DNA of 64,000 bases from Enterobacter bugandensis (GTDB lineage: Bacteria > Pseudomonadota > Gammaproteobacteria > Enterobacterales > Enterobacteriaceae), in the NCBI RefSeq assembly GCF_900324475.1, contig NZ_LT992502.1, positions 620,001-684,000 on the forward strand, written 5' to 3'. Below the pieces are notes generated by a model. That model did not search any database. It was not told the origin of the DNA and was given only the letters and a program-made list of their open reading frames with translations. Below are positions 8,027 to 16,268 of the stretch, in pieces; position 1 is the stretch's first letter; each line of letters starts with the position of its first letter. The position numbers and the translations under genes are program-made.

Positions 8027-9442
8027 CTACTCCTCCATCGCAATCACAATCGCCTCGCCCATCTTCTTCAACGCCTCGCGATGCTTATCCGTCGGCGGCA
8101 GCGCCACGTTGATCCGCAGGCAGTTGCGGTACTTCCCTGACGCGGAAAATAACGATCCGGCCGCCGCCTGGATCTTCAGCCGGCACAGCTGCTTGCTGAC
8201 GCACACCATATCCACCTTCTCTGGCAGCTCAACCCACAGCAGGAAGCTCCCCTGCGGGCGCGTGACGCAAATCTCCGCCGGAAAATACTGCCGCACCCAG
8301 CAGGTGTAGGTTTCCATATTCTGCTGATAAATCTGGCGCATACGGCGCACGTGGCGATGGTAATGGCCGTCGCGAATAAACGCCGCCACCGCCATCTGGG
8401 TGCCCGGCACGTTAAACCCGCCCGCGGCGTATTTCATGTGCATCACCCGGTCGTAATAGCGTCCCGGCACAATCCAGCCGACGCGAAGGCCCGGCGCCAC
8501 GGTTTTGGTAAACGAGCTGCAGAGGATCACGCGGCCATCGATGTCCATCGAGTGAATGGTGCGCGGGCGCGGGTACTCCGCCGCCAGCTCACCGTAAATG
8601 TCATCCTCCACAATCACGATATCGTGCCGCTGGGCGAGGGCTAAAACCTGTTTTTTCCGCGCTTCCGGCATGATAAACCCGAGCGGGTTATTGCAGTTGG
8701 GCACCAGGATCACCGCCTTGATCGGCCACTGCTCCATTGCCAGCTCTAACGCCTCAATGCTGATCCCGGTTTCAGAGTCGGTGGGAATTTCAATCGCCTT
8801 GATGTCAAACCCGCGCAGCATCTGCATGGTGCCGTGGAACGACGGCGATTCCACCGCCACGATGTCCCCCGGCTTGCACACCGAGAGCAGGGCGATCGAC
8901 AGCGCGCCGTGGCAGCCGTTGGTGATCACAATGTCGCTTGCCGAGACGGTAGAGCCGCCGTCCAGCATCAGGCGGGCGATCTGCTCGCGCAGCTCAAGGC
9001 GGCCGTCGAGCACGTCATAGCTCAGCATCTCGCTTGGGTTATGCTGCGCAAGGCGGCTCATCTCGCGCCACAGGGGCTTCAGGCTCGGCTGGTAAATGTC
9101 CGGCGAACCGCCGCCAAAGGAGATCATCTCTTTGTCGGCGCGGGCGTCCAGCAGCATCATCACCTCATCCCACTGGGTGACGTCTACCGGGCGCTGCACC
9201 GGGCGCGTCATCGCCGGGACGGGCGGCTGGGCTTTGCGTTTCGAGACAAAATAGCCGGAGCGCGGCTGGGGGGTGATCAGCTGAAGGTTTTCGAGGATCT
9301 GGTAGGCCTGCTGTATGGTGCTGATGCTCACGCCGTGCTCCTGGCTCAGGGCGCGCACCGACGGCAGACGCTCGCCGCTGCGATACAGCCCTTGTTCAAT
9401 GCGTTCTGCCAGAAGGTTGGCCAGGTGTTGATAGCGTGTCAT
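8027..9442 (-). CDS. yjiR: MocR/GntR-type regulator with aminotransferase-like domain, YjiR
   Basis: A 471-residue fusion regulator. A GntR winged helix (about 1-70, with SGERLPSVRALSQEHGVSI) is joined to a fold-type I PLP-aminotransferase domain (about 105-465). The PLP-site residues are present: NNP at 251-253, the Asp of VEDDIYGEL, Lys313 in FTKTVAPG and Arg320 in GLRVGW. It is divergent from a DUF1127 gene, the yjiR-yjiS pair known from E. coli, which supports the name. MocR proteins sense PLP or amino compounds and bind repeated sites; four ATCTGTA-type sites lie just upstream. The physiological effector is unknown. Confidence 0.85.
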   Translation of the reverse strand: MTRYQHLANLLAERIEQGLYRSGERLPSVRALSQEHGVSISTIQQAYQILENLQLITPQPRSGYFVSKRKAQPPVPAMTRPVQRPVDVTQWDEVMMLLDARADKEMISFGGGSPDIYQPSLKPLWREMSRLAQHNPSEMLSYDVLDGRLELREQIARLMLDGGSTVSASDIVITNGCHGALSIALLSVCKPGDIVAVESPSFHGTMQMLRGFDIKAIEIPTDSETGISIEALELAMEQWPIKAVILVPNCNNPLGFIMPEARKKQVLALAQRHDIVIVEDDIYGELAAEYPRPRTIHSMDIDGRVILCSSFTKTVAPGLRVGWIVPGRYYDRVMHMKYAAGGFNVPGTQMAVAAFIRDGHYHRHVRRMRQIYQQNMETYTCWVRQYFPAEICVTRPQGSFLLWVELPEKVDMVCVSKQLCRLKIQAAAGSLFSASGKYRNCLRINVALPPTDKHREALKKMGEAIVIAMEE

Positions 9443-9463
9443 GCTGTATCCTTTATTTTCACC

Positions 9464-9564
9464 ATACAGATTATTAAACCAGTACAGATTGCCGCAAAAA
9501 ACGGCATGCAGATACCGTTTTAGCGGATCTGTATGTTAAACAAAAGTTGTTTTTGCATCTGTAT
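9464..9564. promoter_or_regulatory. yjiR-yjiS intergenic region with four TACAGAT/ATCTGTA half-sites
   Basis: ATACAGAT (9464-9471) and GTACAGAT (9482-9489) are direct repeats 18 bases apart. The same motif occurs inverted as ATCTGTAT at 9527-9534 and 9557-9564, 30 bases apart. The symmetrical set lies between the divergent promoters and is a good candidate for YjiR binding, as MocR proteins use direct repeats. Confidence 0.55.
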
Positions 9565-9618
9565 TGCGCAGGTCGATTTGCAGGAAGATAACCCCACTGG
9601 CACAGTGAGGAGAGCATT

Positions 9619-9780
9619 ATGGAATTCTACGAGAATCGTTCAAAACGTCCGTTTATTGTGTTTGTCTGGATCGCAAAAACGCTGCGTAACTGGTACCGCA
9701 TCAACCGGACCCGCCGCATCCTGAGCCAGATGAGCGACGAGCAGCTCAAGGACGTTGGGTTATCCCGCAATGATATTTAA
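9619..9780 (+). CDS. yjiS: DUF1127 small protein YjiS
   Basis: A 53-residue basic protein with the DUF1127 signature: WIAKTLRNWYRINRTRRIL followed by LSQMSDEQLKDVGLSRNDI. DUF1127 proteins are small, Arg-rich factors; some bind RNA or modulate phosphate, carbon or stress responses, but the role of YjiS is not established. It has GAGGAGAG eight bases before the ATG and is divergent from yjiR, as in E. coli. A REP hairpin with a T run follows directly and probably terminates it. Confidence 0.85.
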   Translation: MEFYENRSKRPFIVFVWIAKTLRNWYRINRTRRILSQMSDEQLKDVGLSRNDI

Positions 9781-9786
9781 ACCGTG

Positions 9787-9820
9787 GCCGGGTAAGGCGC
9801 AGCCGCCACCCGGCGTTTTT
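9787..9820. repeat. REP palindrome doubling as yjiS terminator
   Basis: GCCGGGT (9787-9793) pairs with ACCCGGC (9808-9814) and is followed by GTTTTT. This is a REP unit with a plus-strand terminator-like T tract between yjiS and the convergent regulator gene. Confidence 0.75.
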
Positions 9821-11208
9821 CAGCTCAACAGCGCGAGCGTCTGCCGTTTCGGCCTTTCCAGCAGCTCCACCGCCTCCTGATACGTCCGTACGTTGTTATA
9901 GCCCATCACCAGCCCGTAGCGTTTGCCCGACCCGCGATACCACTCCGAGAGCGCATTGACCTGCAGCTGCTGTTCCTGCCAGCAGCGGGCCATTTCCCGG
10001 TCGCAGCTACCTTTGGTGAGAAACGCCACGATATGCATCCCGCCGTCGTTTTGCTCGGTGAAAAACAGATCGCCATACACCTCGCGCAGGGCTGTAGTCA
10101 TCCAGTCGCGGCGGGTCTGGTACAGCGCGCGCATCTTTTTCAGGTGACGGAAAAAATGCCCTTCGTTGAGAAGCGCGGTGAGGATCTTCTGCGTCAGCAC
10201 CGGCTGGCCGCTGGTGGTGATATCCGCGCAGTCGGTAAAGGCCCCGACGGTGCTGGCGGGCATCACCACGTAACCCATGCGCAGCGACGGCATGATGGTT
10301 TTACTGAAGGTGCCCATAAAGATCACCCGGTCGTGCTGGTCGAGGCTTTTCAGCGACGGCAGCACTTTGCGGGTGTAGTGAAACTCCCCGTCGTAATCGT
10401 CTTCGATAATCCACGCCTCGTTCTGGCTGGCCCAGTCGAGCAATTGCTGCTTGCGCGGCAGGGAGAGCGTCACCGCCAGCGGGCTCTGGTGCGAGGGGGT
10501 GACGATGGCAAAACGCGCATCACGATGGTGACGAAGCAGGTAGTCCGTATCAATGCCGCAGCGATCGACCGGCGCCGTATGCAGGCGCGGCACGATCCGC
10601 TTCAGCAACTGCTGACCCATAAAGTAGCCCGGATCTTCAAACACCACCTTGTCGCTGCGGCTGGCGAGGGTGTCAAGGATCAGCCGCAGGCTGCCGCTGT
10701 AGCCGCTGGTGATCAGCACCTGTTCGGCGGTGCAGGACAAGCCGCGTGAGATATTGAGATAGCTGGCGATGGCCTGCCGCAGCGGATACCAGCCCAGGAC
10801 GGGCGGGTTGAGCATCTCCTCCTGACGCATGGCGCGCGTCGCCTGGCCCGCCAGCAGCAGCCATTTTTTATACGGGAAGCTGTCGAGGGCGGGGATGCCG
10901 GGGCGCAGAAAACCGGCCCGCTCGCGCTGGCTGATAAGCGAGGCCGGAAGCGTGCCGGTAGGCTGTTCTGCAGGGGCATTGTTATCCGGCAGCAGTAAAT
11001 CCGGGTTGACCCGCGTGCCGCGCGCGCCCTGGCTCACCAGATACCCTTCACCCGTCAGAATGGCATACGCCGTTTCGACGGTTTTGCGCGCCACCTTCAG
11101 CTCTTCCGCCAGTACGCGGATGGCAGGCACCTTATCGCCCGGCTTCAGCACGCCGCGCGTGATGTTGTCGCGATAGCGGGAATAAATGTCGTGATAGCCC
11201 GGCTTCAT
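9820..11208 (-). CDS. MocR/PdxR-type GntR regulator with aminotransferase domain
   Basis: A 462-residue regulator with a GntR winged helix (about 1-70, PGDKVPAIRVLAEELKVARKT) and an aminotransferase-like domain. PLP-pocket residues are visible: TPSHQSPLAVTLSLPRK, the Asp-rich IIEDDYDGEF and Lys303 in GTFSKTIMPSLRMGY. The TPSHQ(S/Y)PxG-like region is typical of the PdxR subgroup. It is divergent from an AhpD-like gene at 11310, which is therefore the most likely target. No pyridoxal-synthesis genes lie nearby, so a role in B6 control is not supported by context. Confidence 0.85.
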   Translation of the reverse strand: MKPGYHDIYSRYRDNITRGVLKPGDKVPAIRVLAEELKVARKTVETAYAILTGEGYLVSQGARGTRVNPDLLLPDNNAPAEQPTGTLPASLISQRERAGFLRPGIPALDSFPYKKWLLLAGQATRAMRQEEMLNPPVLGWYPLRQAIASYLNISRGLSCTAEQVLITSGYSGSLRLILDTLASRSDKVVFEDPGYFMGQQLLKRIVPRLHTAPVDRCGIDTDYLLRHHRDARFAIVTPSHQSPLAVTLSLPRKQQLLDWASQNEAWIIEDDYDGEFHYTRKVLPSLKSLDQHDRVIFMGTFSKTIMPSLRMGYVVMPASTVGAFTDCADITTSGQPVLTQKILTALLNEGHFFRHLKKMRALYQTRRDWMTTALREVYGDLFFTEQNDGGMHIVAFLTKGSCDREMARCWQEQQLQVNALSEWYRGSGKRYGLVMGYNNVRTYQEAVELLERPKRQTLALLS

Positions 11209-11309
11209 GTCCTACCTCATTTCACGCTTTTTGTATCTTTTTACTATGTCATGAACGGCGTAGATTTGCCTCATCGCACGGCACATGCCGCACAAAAAGA
11301 GGAAAGACA

Positions 11310-11789
11310 ATGAGCACTCGCGTTAACCACCATAAAGTTACACCTGCCCTCGCCAACGCGCTGTCTGCCCTGAGCATGGAGGTGGCAAAAACCTCCATCG
11401 ACCCGGCGCTGAAGCACCTGATCGACATTCGCGTGTCGCAGCTGAACGGCTGTACGTTCTGTCTGGATATGCACTCTAAAGAGGCCAAAATCGCCGGGGA
11501 ACGCGAGCTGCGCCTGTACCATCTGGCGGCCTGGCGCGAGTCCCCGCTGTTCAGCGCCCGCGAGAAAGCCGCGCTGGCCTTCACCGAAGCGCTGACCCAG
11601 ATTGGCGTTCACGGGGTGAGCGACGCGCTGTACCGCAGCGTGGCGGAGCACTTCTCGGACGTGGAGATTTCAGAGCTGAACTTCGCCATCGTGGCGATCA
11701 ACGCCTGGAACCGTCTGGGGATCACCTCCCGCATGGCGCCCGGCTCGCTGGACGCGGCTTACGGGCTGAATAAGGCTAACCTGGAATAA
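11310..11789 (+). CDS. AhpD-like carboxymuconolactone decarboxylase-family protein
   Basis: A 159-residue all-helical CMD-family protein. The AhpD-type redox motif CTFCLDMH has Cys48, Cys51 and His55, which indicates a thiol peroxidase or alkylhydroperoxidase-like function rather than lactone decarboxylation. The conserved helix FAIVAINAWNRLGI is at the C-terminal side. AGAGGAAAG lies before the ATG. It is divergent from a MocR regulator and its last 14 bases overlap the end of the convergent LysR gene. This set (regulator, AhpD-like protein, regulator) is common in enterobacteria. Confidence 0.85.
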   Translation: MSTRVNHHKVTPALANALSALSMEVAKTSIDPALKHLIDIRVSQLNGCTFCLDMHSKEAKIAGERELRLYHLAAWRESPLFSAREKAALAFTEALTQIGVHGVSDALYRSVAEHFSDVEISELNFAIVAINAWNRLGITSRMAPGSLDAAYGLNKANLE

Positions 11790-12678
11790 TCCCGCGCTCG
11801 CGGATCATCGCCACCAGCGCCCGCAGTCCCGGCGGGACGTGGCGATGGCCGGGGTAATACAGGCGCAGCCCGGCAAAGGGCTGCGCCCAGTCGTTTAAAA
11901 CGCTCACCAGTTCTCCACGCTCAAGCTCTTCCCGGATATACAGTTCCGGCAAAAATCCTACCCCTAATCCCGCCTTTACGGCGCGGATCGAGGCGAAAAG
12001 ATCGGATGTCGCAAAGCGCGGCGGTACGGCAAGGGCGTACGTTTCCCCCCGACGCGCCAGCTCCCAGCGGTAGATCCCGCCGTGGGCCATGCGCATGCCG
12101 ATCCCCTGATGTGAAAGCAGATCGTCCGGCGTCTGCGGAGTACCGTGACGGGCAAAATAGTCCGGCGTGGCGGTCACCAGCTGACGGATCTCGCCGGTCA
12201 GCGGCACGGCGATCATGTCCTGCGGCACGGACTCCTCGAGGCGGATCCCCGCGTCGTAGCCTTCCGCGACGATGTCGATCATGCGCGCTTCGCTGACGGT
12301 TTCCACGCGCATCTTCGGGTAGCGGATCATAAAGTCGATCAGCAGCTGGTCCAGAAACAGGGTGCCGATATGGTTCGGCACGTTCAGACGCAGCGTGCCG
12401 GCGGGTTCCCCGGTGTCGCTGTGGATCTCCTCGCTGGCGAGGCGGATCTCCTGCAGCGCCGGGCCAACGCGCGCCACGTAGCGCTGTCCGGCGTCGGTGA
12501 GCGCCATGCTGCGGGTAGTGCGGTTAAAGAGGCGGGTATCCAGGCGGCTCTCCAGCCCGGCGATGGCGTTACTGACCGCCGTGGCGGACATGCCGAGCTC
12601 CTGCGCCGCGCCGCGAAAGCTGCCGCGCCGCACCACCGCCATAACCACTTCCAGCTCTGTCAGACCTGAACGATGCAT
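11776..12678 (-). CDS. LysR-family transcriptional regulator
   Basis: A 300-residue LysR protein with an N-terminal winged helix (RGSFRGAAQELGMSATAVSNAIAGLE) and a periplasmic-binding-protein-like effector domain from about residue 90. It is divergent from the aldehyde dehydrogenase gene 100 bases away, the usual arrangement for a LysR regulator and its target. Its 3' end overlaps the AhpD-like gene by 14 bases. The effector is unknown. Confidence 0.87.
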   Translation of the reverse strand: MHRSGLTELEVVMAVVRRGSFRGAAQELGMSATAVSNAIAGLESRLDTRLFNRTTRSMALTDAGQRYVARVGPALQEIRLASEEIHSDTGEPAGTLRLNVPNHIGTLFLDQLLIDFMIRYPKMRVETVSEARMIDIVAEGYDAGIRLEESVPQDMIAVPLTGEIRQLVTATPDYFARHGTPQTPDDLLSHQGIGMRMAHGGIYRWELARRGETYALAVPPRFATSDLFASIRAVKAGLGVGFLPELYIREELERGELVSVLNDWAQPFAGLRLYYPGHRHVPPGLRALVAMIRERGIIPG

Positions 12679-12778
12679 AGATTATCCTGAAAATCGAAAC
12701 AACCCTTGCAGCATAGCGTGGATTATCGCAACGGAGAAGCCGTGCCAGACTGTGCTCACACAGCCTGAGGAGGTTTAT

Positions 12779-14191
12779 ATGCACACTATCGAACAGATCT
12801 TTATTAACGGCGAATTTGTTACCCCGCACGGCACCGAACGGTTTGATTTATACAATCCGGCGACGGCGCAGGTCATCGGGCAGGTACGCCTGGCGGATGA
12901 GGTTGACGCAGCGCGCGCCGTTGCGGCGGCAAAAGCGGCGTTCCCCGCGTGGTCGCAGACGACAAAGCAGGAGCGCATTGCCGCGCTAAAACGTATGCAC
13001 GCCGCCGTGGCCGCTCGTCACGACGATCTGCTGGAAGCGGTCATCGAAGAGTACGGCGCGCCCGCCTCGCGCTCGGCGTGGATGGCCAGCTATCCGGCGG
13101 AGGTGATTGCTCAGGCGATTGAGGCGCTGGAGGCGTTTGAATTCGTCACCCACGCGGGCGTAGCCACGGTGCAGATGACGCCGCTTGGCGTGGCCGGGCT
13201 GATTACGCCGTGGAACAGCGACGCAGGATTTATCTGCGGCAAGCTGGCGGCAGCGCTGGCCGCGGGCTGTACGGCGGTGATTAAGCCGAGCGAAATGAGC
13301 GCCCTGCAAACGCAGATTGTCACCGAAGCGCTGCGCGATGCGGCTCTGCCGCCGGGCGTGTTTAACATCGTCACCGGGCGGGGTGAGACGGTCGGTGACA
13401 CAATCAGCCGCCATCCGGACGTGGCAAAAATCTCGTTTACCGGTTCGACGCATACCGGCAAGGCGATCCTGCGCAACGCGGCGGAAAGCTTTAAGCGCGT
13501 GACGCTGGAGTTAGGCGGGAAATCGCCGACGATCCTGCTGGATGACGTGGATCTGGCGCAGGCGATCCCGCTTGTCATTCAGGCCGGGTTTATGAACAGC
13601 GGGCAGGCGTGCGTGGCCGGTACGCGCATTCTGGTGCCTTACTCGCGTAAGGCGGAGATCGAAACCGCGCTGGCGCAGGCCGTAGCGGCGGTGAACTCCG
13701 GCGACCCGCGCGATAAATCAACGGACGTCGGCCCGATGGTCAGCGCAAAGCAGTGGCAGCGGGTGCAGGGCTATATCCGCAAAGGTGTCGAAGAGGGGGC
13801 GCGCCTGCTGGCGGGCGGCGAGGGGCGGCCGGAAGGCACGCAGGACGGCTGGTTTGTGCGCCCGACGCTGTTTGCCGACGTGAACAACCAAATGACGATT
13901 GCCCGCGACGAGATTTTTGGCCCGGTGCTGTGCGTAATTCCCTATCGTGACGAGGCGGAGGCGATTGCCATTGCCAACGACACGGACTACGGCCTGAGCG
14001 CGGTGGTGCTGGGCGGTGCGGACCGCGCGCGCCGCGTGGCGCAGCAGATTGTTTCCGGTCGCGTGCTGGTGAACACCCTGGCCCATGAACCGAAAGCGCC
14101 GTTCGGCGGGTTTAAGCACTCCGGCGTGGGGCGCGAGATGGGCGAGTGGGGGATCCGGGCGTTTATGGAGCCGAGGTCGGTTCTGGGCTAA
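12779..14191 (+). CDS. NAD(P)-dependent aldehyde dehydrogenase
   Basis: A 470-residue ALDH-superfamily enzyme. The NAD site and catalytic set are clear: PLGVAGLITPWNSD, the glycine motif FTGSTHTGKAI, the general base in LELGGKSP, the nucleophile Cys in SGQACVAGTR and the EIFGPVLCV and PFGGFKHSGVGRE signatures. The ATG at 12779 follows GAGGAGGT and is chosen over a far upstream in-frame ATG that runs into the divergent LysR gene. The substrate cannot be assigned. Control by the divergent LysR protein is likely, and the ABM-ACT-ArsR set begins 75 bases downstream. Confidence 0.88.
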   Translation: MHTIEQIFINGEFVTPHGTERFDLYNPATAQVIGQVRLADEVDAARAVAAAKAAFPAWSQTTKQERIAALKRMHAAVAARHDDLLEAVIEEYGAPASRSAWMASYPAEVIAQAIEALEAFEFVTHAGVATVQMTPLGVAGLITPWNSDAGFICGKLAAALAAGCTAVIKPSEMSALQTQIVTEALRDAALPPGVFNIVTGRGETVGDTISRHPDVAKISFTGSTHTGKAILRNAAESFKRVTLELGGKSPTILLDDVDLAQAIPLVIQAGFMNSGQACVAGTRILVPYSRKAEIETALAQAVAAVNSGDPRDKSTDVGPMVSAKQWQRVQGYIRKGVEEGARLLAGGEGRPEGTQDGWFVRPTLFADVNNQMTIARDEIFGPVLCVIPYRDEAEAIAIANDTDYGLSAVVLGGADRARRVAQQIVSGRVLVNTLAHEPKAPFGGFKHSGVGREMGEWGIRAFMEPRSVLG

Positions 14192-14266
14192 AGCTTCGCT
14201 CTTTACCGAAGCATTGTGTTTTTCCATCCTGCATTCTCTCCTCAACATCACAGCGGAGAGACCATC

Positions 14267-14590
14267 ATGATCGCAGTCCTTTTCGAAGCCAAAGCCGCGC
14301 CTGCCCATCAGGCGCGCTACCTCCAACTTGCCGCAGAGCTTAAGCCTTTGCTGGCCGACATCGACGGCTTTATCGATATCGAACGGTTCCAGAGCCTGAC
14401 GACCGACGGCAAAATTCTTTCCCTTTCCTGGTGGCGGGATGAAGAGGCCGTCCGCCGCTGGAAGCAGAACGTTTTCCATCAGGCGGCGCAGGCCGAAGGG
14501 CGGGAGTCGATTTTCTCTTTCTACCGTATTCGCGTGGCGCAGCTGGTGCGGGAGTACAGTTCTGAAACGGGAGGGCGCGCGAATGTATGA
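14267..14590 (+). CDS. Antibiotic biosynthesis monooxygenase (ABM) domain protein
   Basis: A 107-residue ferredoxin-like-fold protein of the ABM family: IAVLFEAKAAP at the N terminus, DGFIDIERFQSL, and the conserved WWRDEEAVRRWKQNVFH. Members include cofactor-free quinol oxygenases, haem-degrading enzymes and many of unknown role. The start follows GGAGAG. The last eight bases overlap the next gene, so the two are translationally coupled. With the ACT and ArsR genes it forms a three-gene overlapping operon. The reaction is not known. Confidence 0.8.
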   Translation: MIAVLFEAKAAPAHQARYLQLAAELKPLLADIDGFIDIERFQSLTTDGKILSLSWWRDEEAVRRWKQNVFHQAAQAEGRESIFSFYRIRVAQLVREYSSETGGRANV

Positions 14591-14978
14591 CGTTCACGTG
14601 ATTTTCCGCGACGGACCCGGCGAGCTGGCGCGCTTTGGACAGCTGTTGGGGCGCAACGGCGTAGGGCTTGAGGGGGGCGGCGTATTCGGTACCGATGCCC
14701 ATTTCCTGGTGGAGGACGGGGAAAAAGCCCGCCGCGTGCTGGTGGAGGCCGGGTTTACCGTGCAGGCGGTGCGCAGGCCGGTTATCAGAAAACTCAGGCA
14801 GTCGCGTCCCGGCGAGCTGGGTGAAATCGCGGCGGCGCTGGCGGCACGCGGCGTGTCTGTTCTTACCCAGTACAGCGACCATGCGAATCACCTTATTCTG
14901 CTGACGGATGATGATAAGCTGGCCGCAGAGATCACCGAACCCTGGGCAGCACATGTTAAAGACAAGCTTACCGACTGA
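14583..14978 (+). CDS. ACT-domain-like protein
   Basis: A 131-residue protein made of two ACT-like halves: YDVHVIFRDGPGELARFGQLL at the start and SRPGELGEIAAALAARGVSV in the middle, each with the xxPGEL turn seen in amino-acid-binding ACT modules. It is likely a small-molecule sensor or allosteric partner. It overlaps both neighbours (8 bases with the ABM gene, 26 with the ArsR gene), so all three products are probably made together. The ligand is unknown. Confidence 0.72.
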   Translation: MYDVHVIFRDGPGELARFGQLLGRNGVGLEGGGVFGTDAHFLVEDGEKARRVLVEAGFTVQAVRRPVIRKLRQSRPGELGEIAAALAARGVSVLTQYSDHANHLILLTDDDKLAAEITEPWAAHVKDKLTD

Positions 14979-15648
14979 TAACGGCGCGGCGCTGGAGCAG
15001 GCCATTGCGGCGGTGGCGGCGGCAATGGCCGATCCGTCGCGCGTGAAGATGCTGTGTGCGCTGATGGACGGGCGGGCGTGGACCGCCACCGAACTGAGCA
15101 CCGCGGCAGACGTCGCCCCCTCGACCGCCAGCGGGCATCTCGCCCGGCTGGTGGAGGGAAAGTTGATTACCTGTCTGTCTCAGGGGCGGCACCGCTACTA
15201 TCGTCTGGCGGGGCACGACGTGGCGGAGCTGATCGAACAGATGATGGGGCTCTCCTGGAGCCGCATTGCGCCGCCGGAAACCACCGCGCCGAAGGCCATG
15301 CGGGAGGCGCGCACCTGCTACGATCATCTGGCGGGCGCGGTGGCGGTAAAGATCTACGATTTCATGCAGGCGGAAGGCTGGCTTGAGGCAGACGGTTCAG
15401 CGCTCACGCTGTATGGCCGGGAGCAGTTTCTGAAGCTCGGCGTGTCGTTAAGCGCTCATCCGCGCCGCAAGGCCTGCTGCGCCTGTCTGGACTGGAGCGA
15501 GCGGCGGTTTCACCTCGGAGGCGAAGCTGGCGCGGCGCTGCTTATTCATCTGGAAAGCAAAGGGTGGATCCAGCGGGTGGCGGGGTATCGGGAGGTGGTG
15601 GTGACGGCTTCGGGAAAAAGTGCCGTCAGGAGGCATTTTAGCCGCTAA
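14953..15648 (+). CDS. ArsR-type winged-helix regulator with C-terminal extension
   Basis: A 231-residue regulator, longer than typical ArsR proteins (about 100). The N-terminal winged helix has DPSRVKMLCALMDGRAWTA and APSTASGHLARLVEGKLI, then SQGRHRYYRLAG. The extra C-terminal part (about 110-231) holds a Cys-rich stretch RKACCACLDWSERRFHLGG that might sense metal, thiol or electrophile, and a second helical region. The ATG at 14953 lies inside the ACT gene. It probably autoregulates the ABM-ACT-ArsR operon (inference). Confidence 0.82.
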   Translation: MLKTSLPTDNGAALEQAIAAVAAAMADPSRVKMLCALMDGRAWTATELSTAADVAPSTASGHLARLVEGKLITCLSQGRHRYYRLAGHDVAELIEQMMGLSWSRIAPPETTAPKAMREARTCYDHLAGAVAVKIYDFMQAEGWLEADGSALTLYGREQFLKLGVSLSAHPRRKACCACLDWSERRFHLGGEAGAALLIHLESKGWIQRVAGYREVVVTASGKSAVRRHFSR

Positions 15649-15679
15649 ACTCCACTGCGGGCTGGTGCCCTCACCCCGA

Positions 15680-15700
15680 CCCTCTCCCACGGGGAGAGGG
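15680..15700. repeat. GGGGAGAGGG palindromic intergenic repeat
   Basis: CCCTCTCCC and GGGGAGAGGG form a short stem between the ArsR and MarR genes. The same core recurs at 26948-26978, so this is a dispersed repeat, possibly a transcription terminator for the ArsR operon. Confidence 0.7.
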
Positions 15701-15797
15701 AGACATCGTTTTCGCAATTCCTGCGCTTTTGCCTCTCGTTTCTTGATACTTACCCTGATAACTATTATCTTGGCCGCGTGTGACGAGAGGTTTCCCC

Positions 15798-16268
15798 ATG
15801 AGTGAAGAAGCGCTGTTTAGCCGCAGGCCGATGGGCATGCGGATGGCGATGATCGTGCGCCAGTGGCGTGCGGTGATCGATGATGCCATTCTCGATACCG
15901 GCTTAACCCAGTCGAGCTGGACGGTGATGATGCAGCTTCATCAGCTCGGGGATAACGTCTCAATGAGTGAGCTGGCGGAGGTGCAGGGTATTGAACTGCC
16001 GCCGCTGATGCGCACCCTGACACAGCTGGAAAAACAGGGTTACCTGCTGCGCACCACATCGCCTTATGACAAGCGCATCCGGCTTCTGACGCTGACGCCT
16101 GAGGGAAAAGCCATATTAAAAAGGCTCACTCAGGTGATTGAGACCTATCAGGCGCGCGTGTCGCAACACATCGCGCCGGAGCATATTGAGATTTTCAGCG
16201 CCACGTTAAATCAAATCGCCTGCAATTTGCGGACAATCCGCGAAGAAGACAACAAGACCGAAAAATAA
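15798..16268 (+). CDS. MarR/SlyA-family regulator of an efflux operon
   Basis: A 156-residue MarR-type winged-helix protein: SWTVMMQLHQLGDNVSMSEL, the recognition region LPPLMRTLTQLEKQGYLLR and the wing DKRIRLLTLTPEGK. GAGAGG lies upstream of the ATG at 15798; an in-frame upstream codon at 15780 is less likely. Its stop and the next start share a base (TAATG), so it is the first gene of an operon with a HlyD-type adaptor and a DUF2955 membrane protein, which it probably represses. Confidence 0.87.
   Translation: MSEEALFSRRPMGMRMAMIVRQWRAVIDDAILDTGLTQSSWTVMMQLHQLGDNVSMSELAEVQGIELPPLMRTLTQLEKQGYLLRTTSPYDKRIRLLTLTPEGKAILKRLTQVIETYQARVSQHIAPEHIEIFSATLNQIACNLRTIREEDNKTEK

Noticed and set aside
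12497..12778. Upstream extension of the aldehyde dehydrogenase
   Set aside because: It crosses the divergent LysR gene; GAGGAGGT just before 12779 decides the start.
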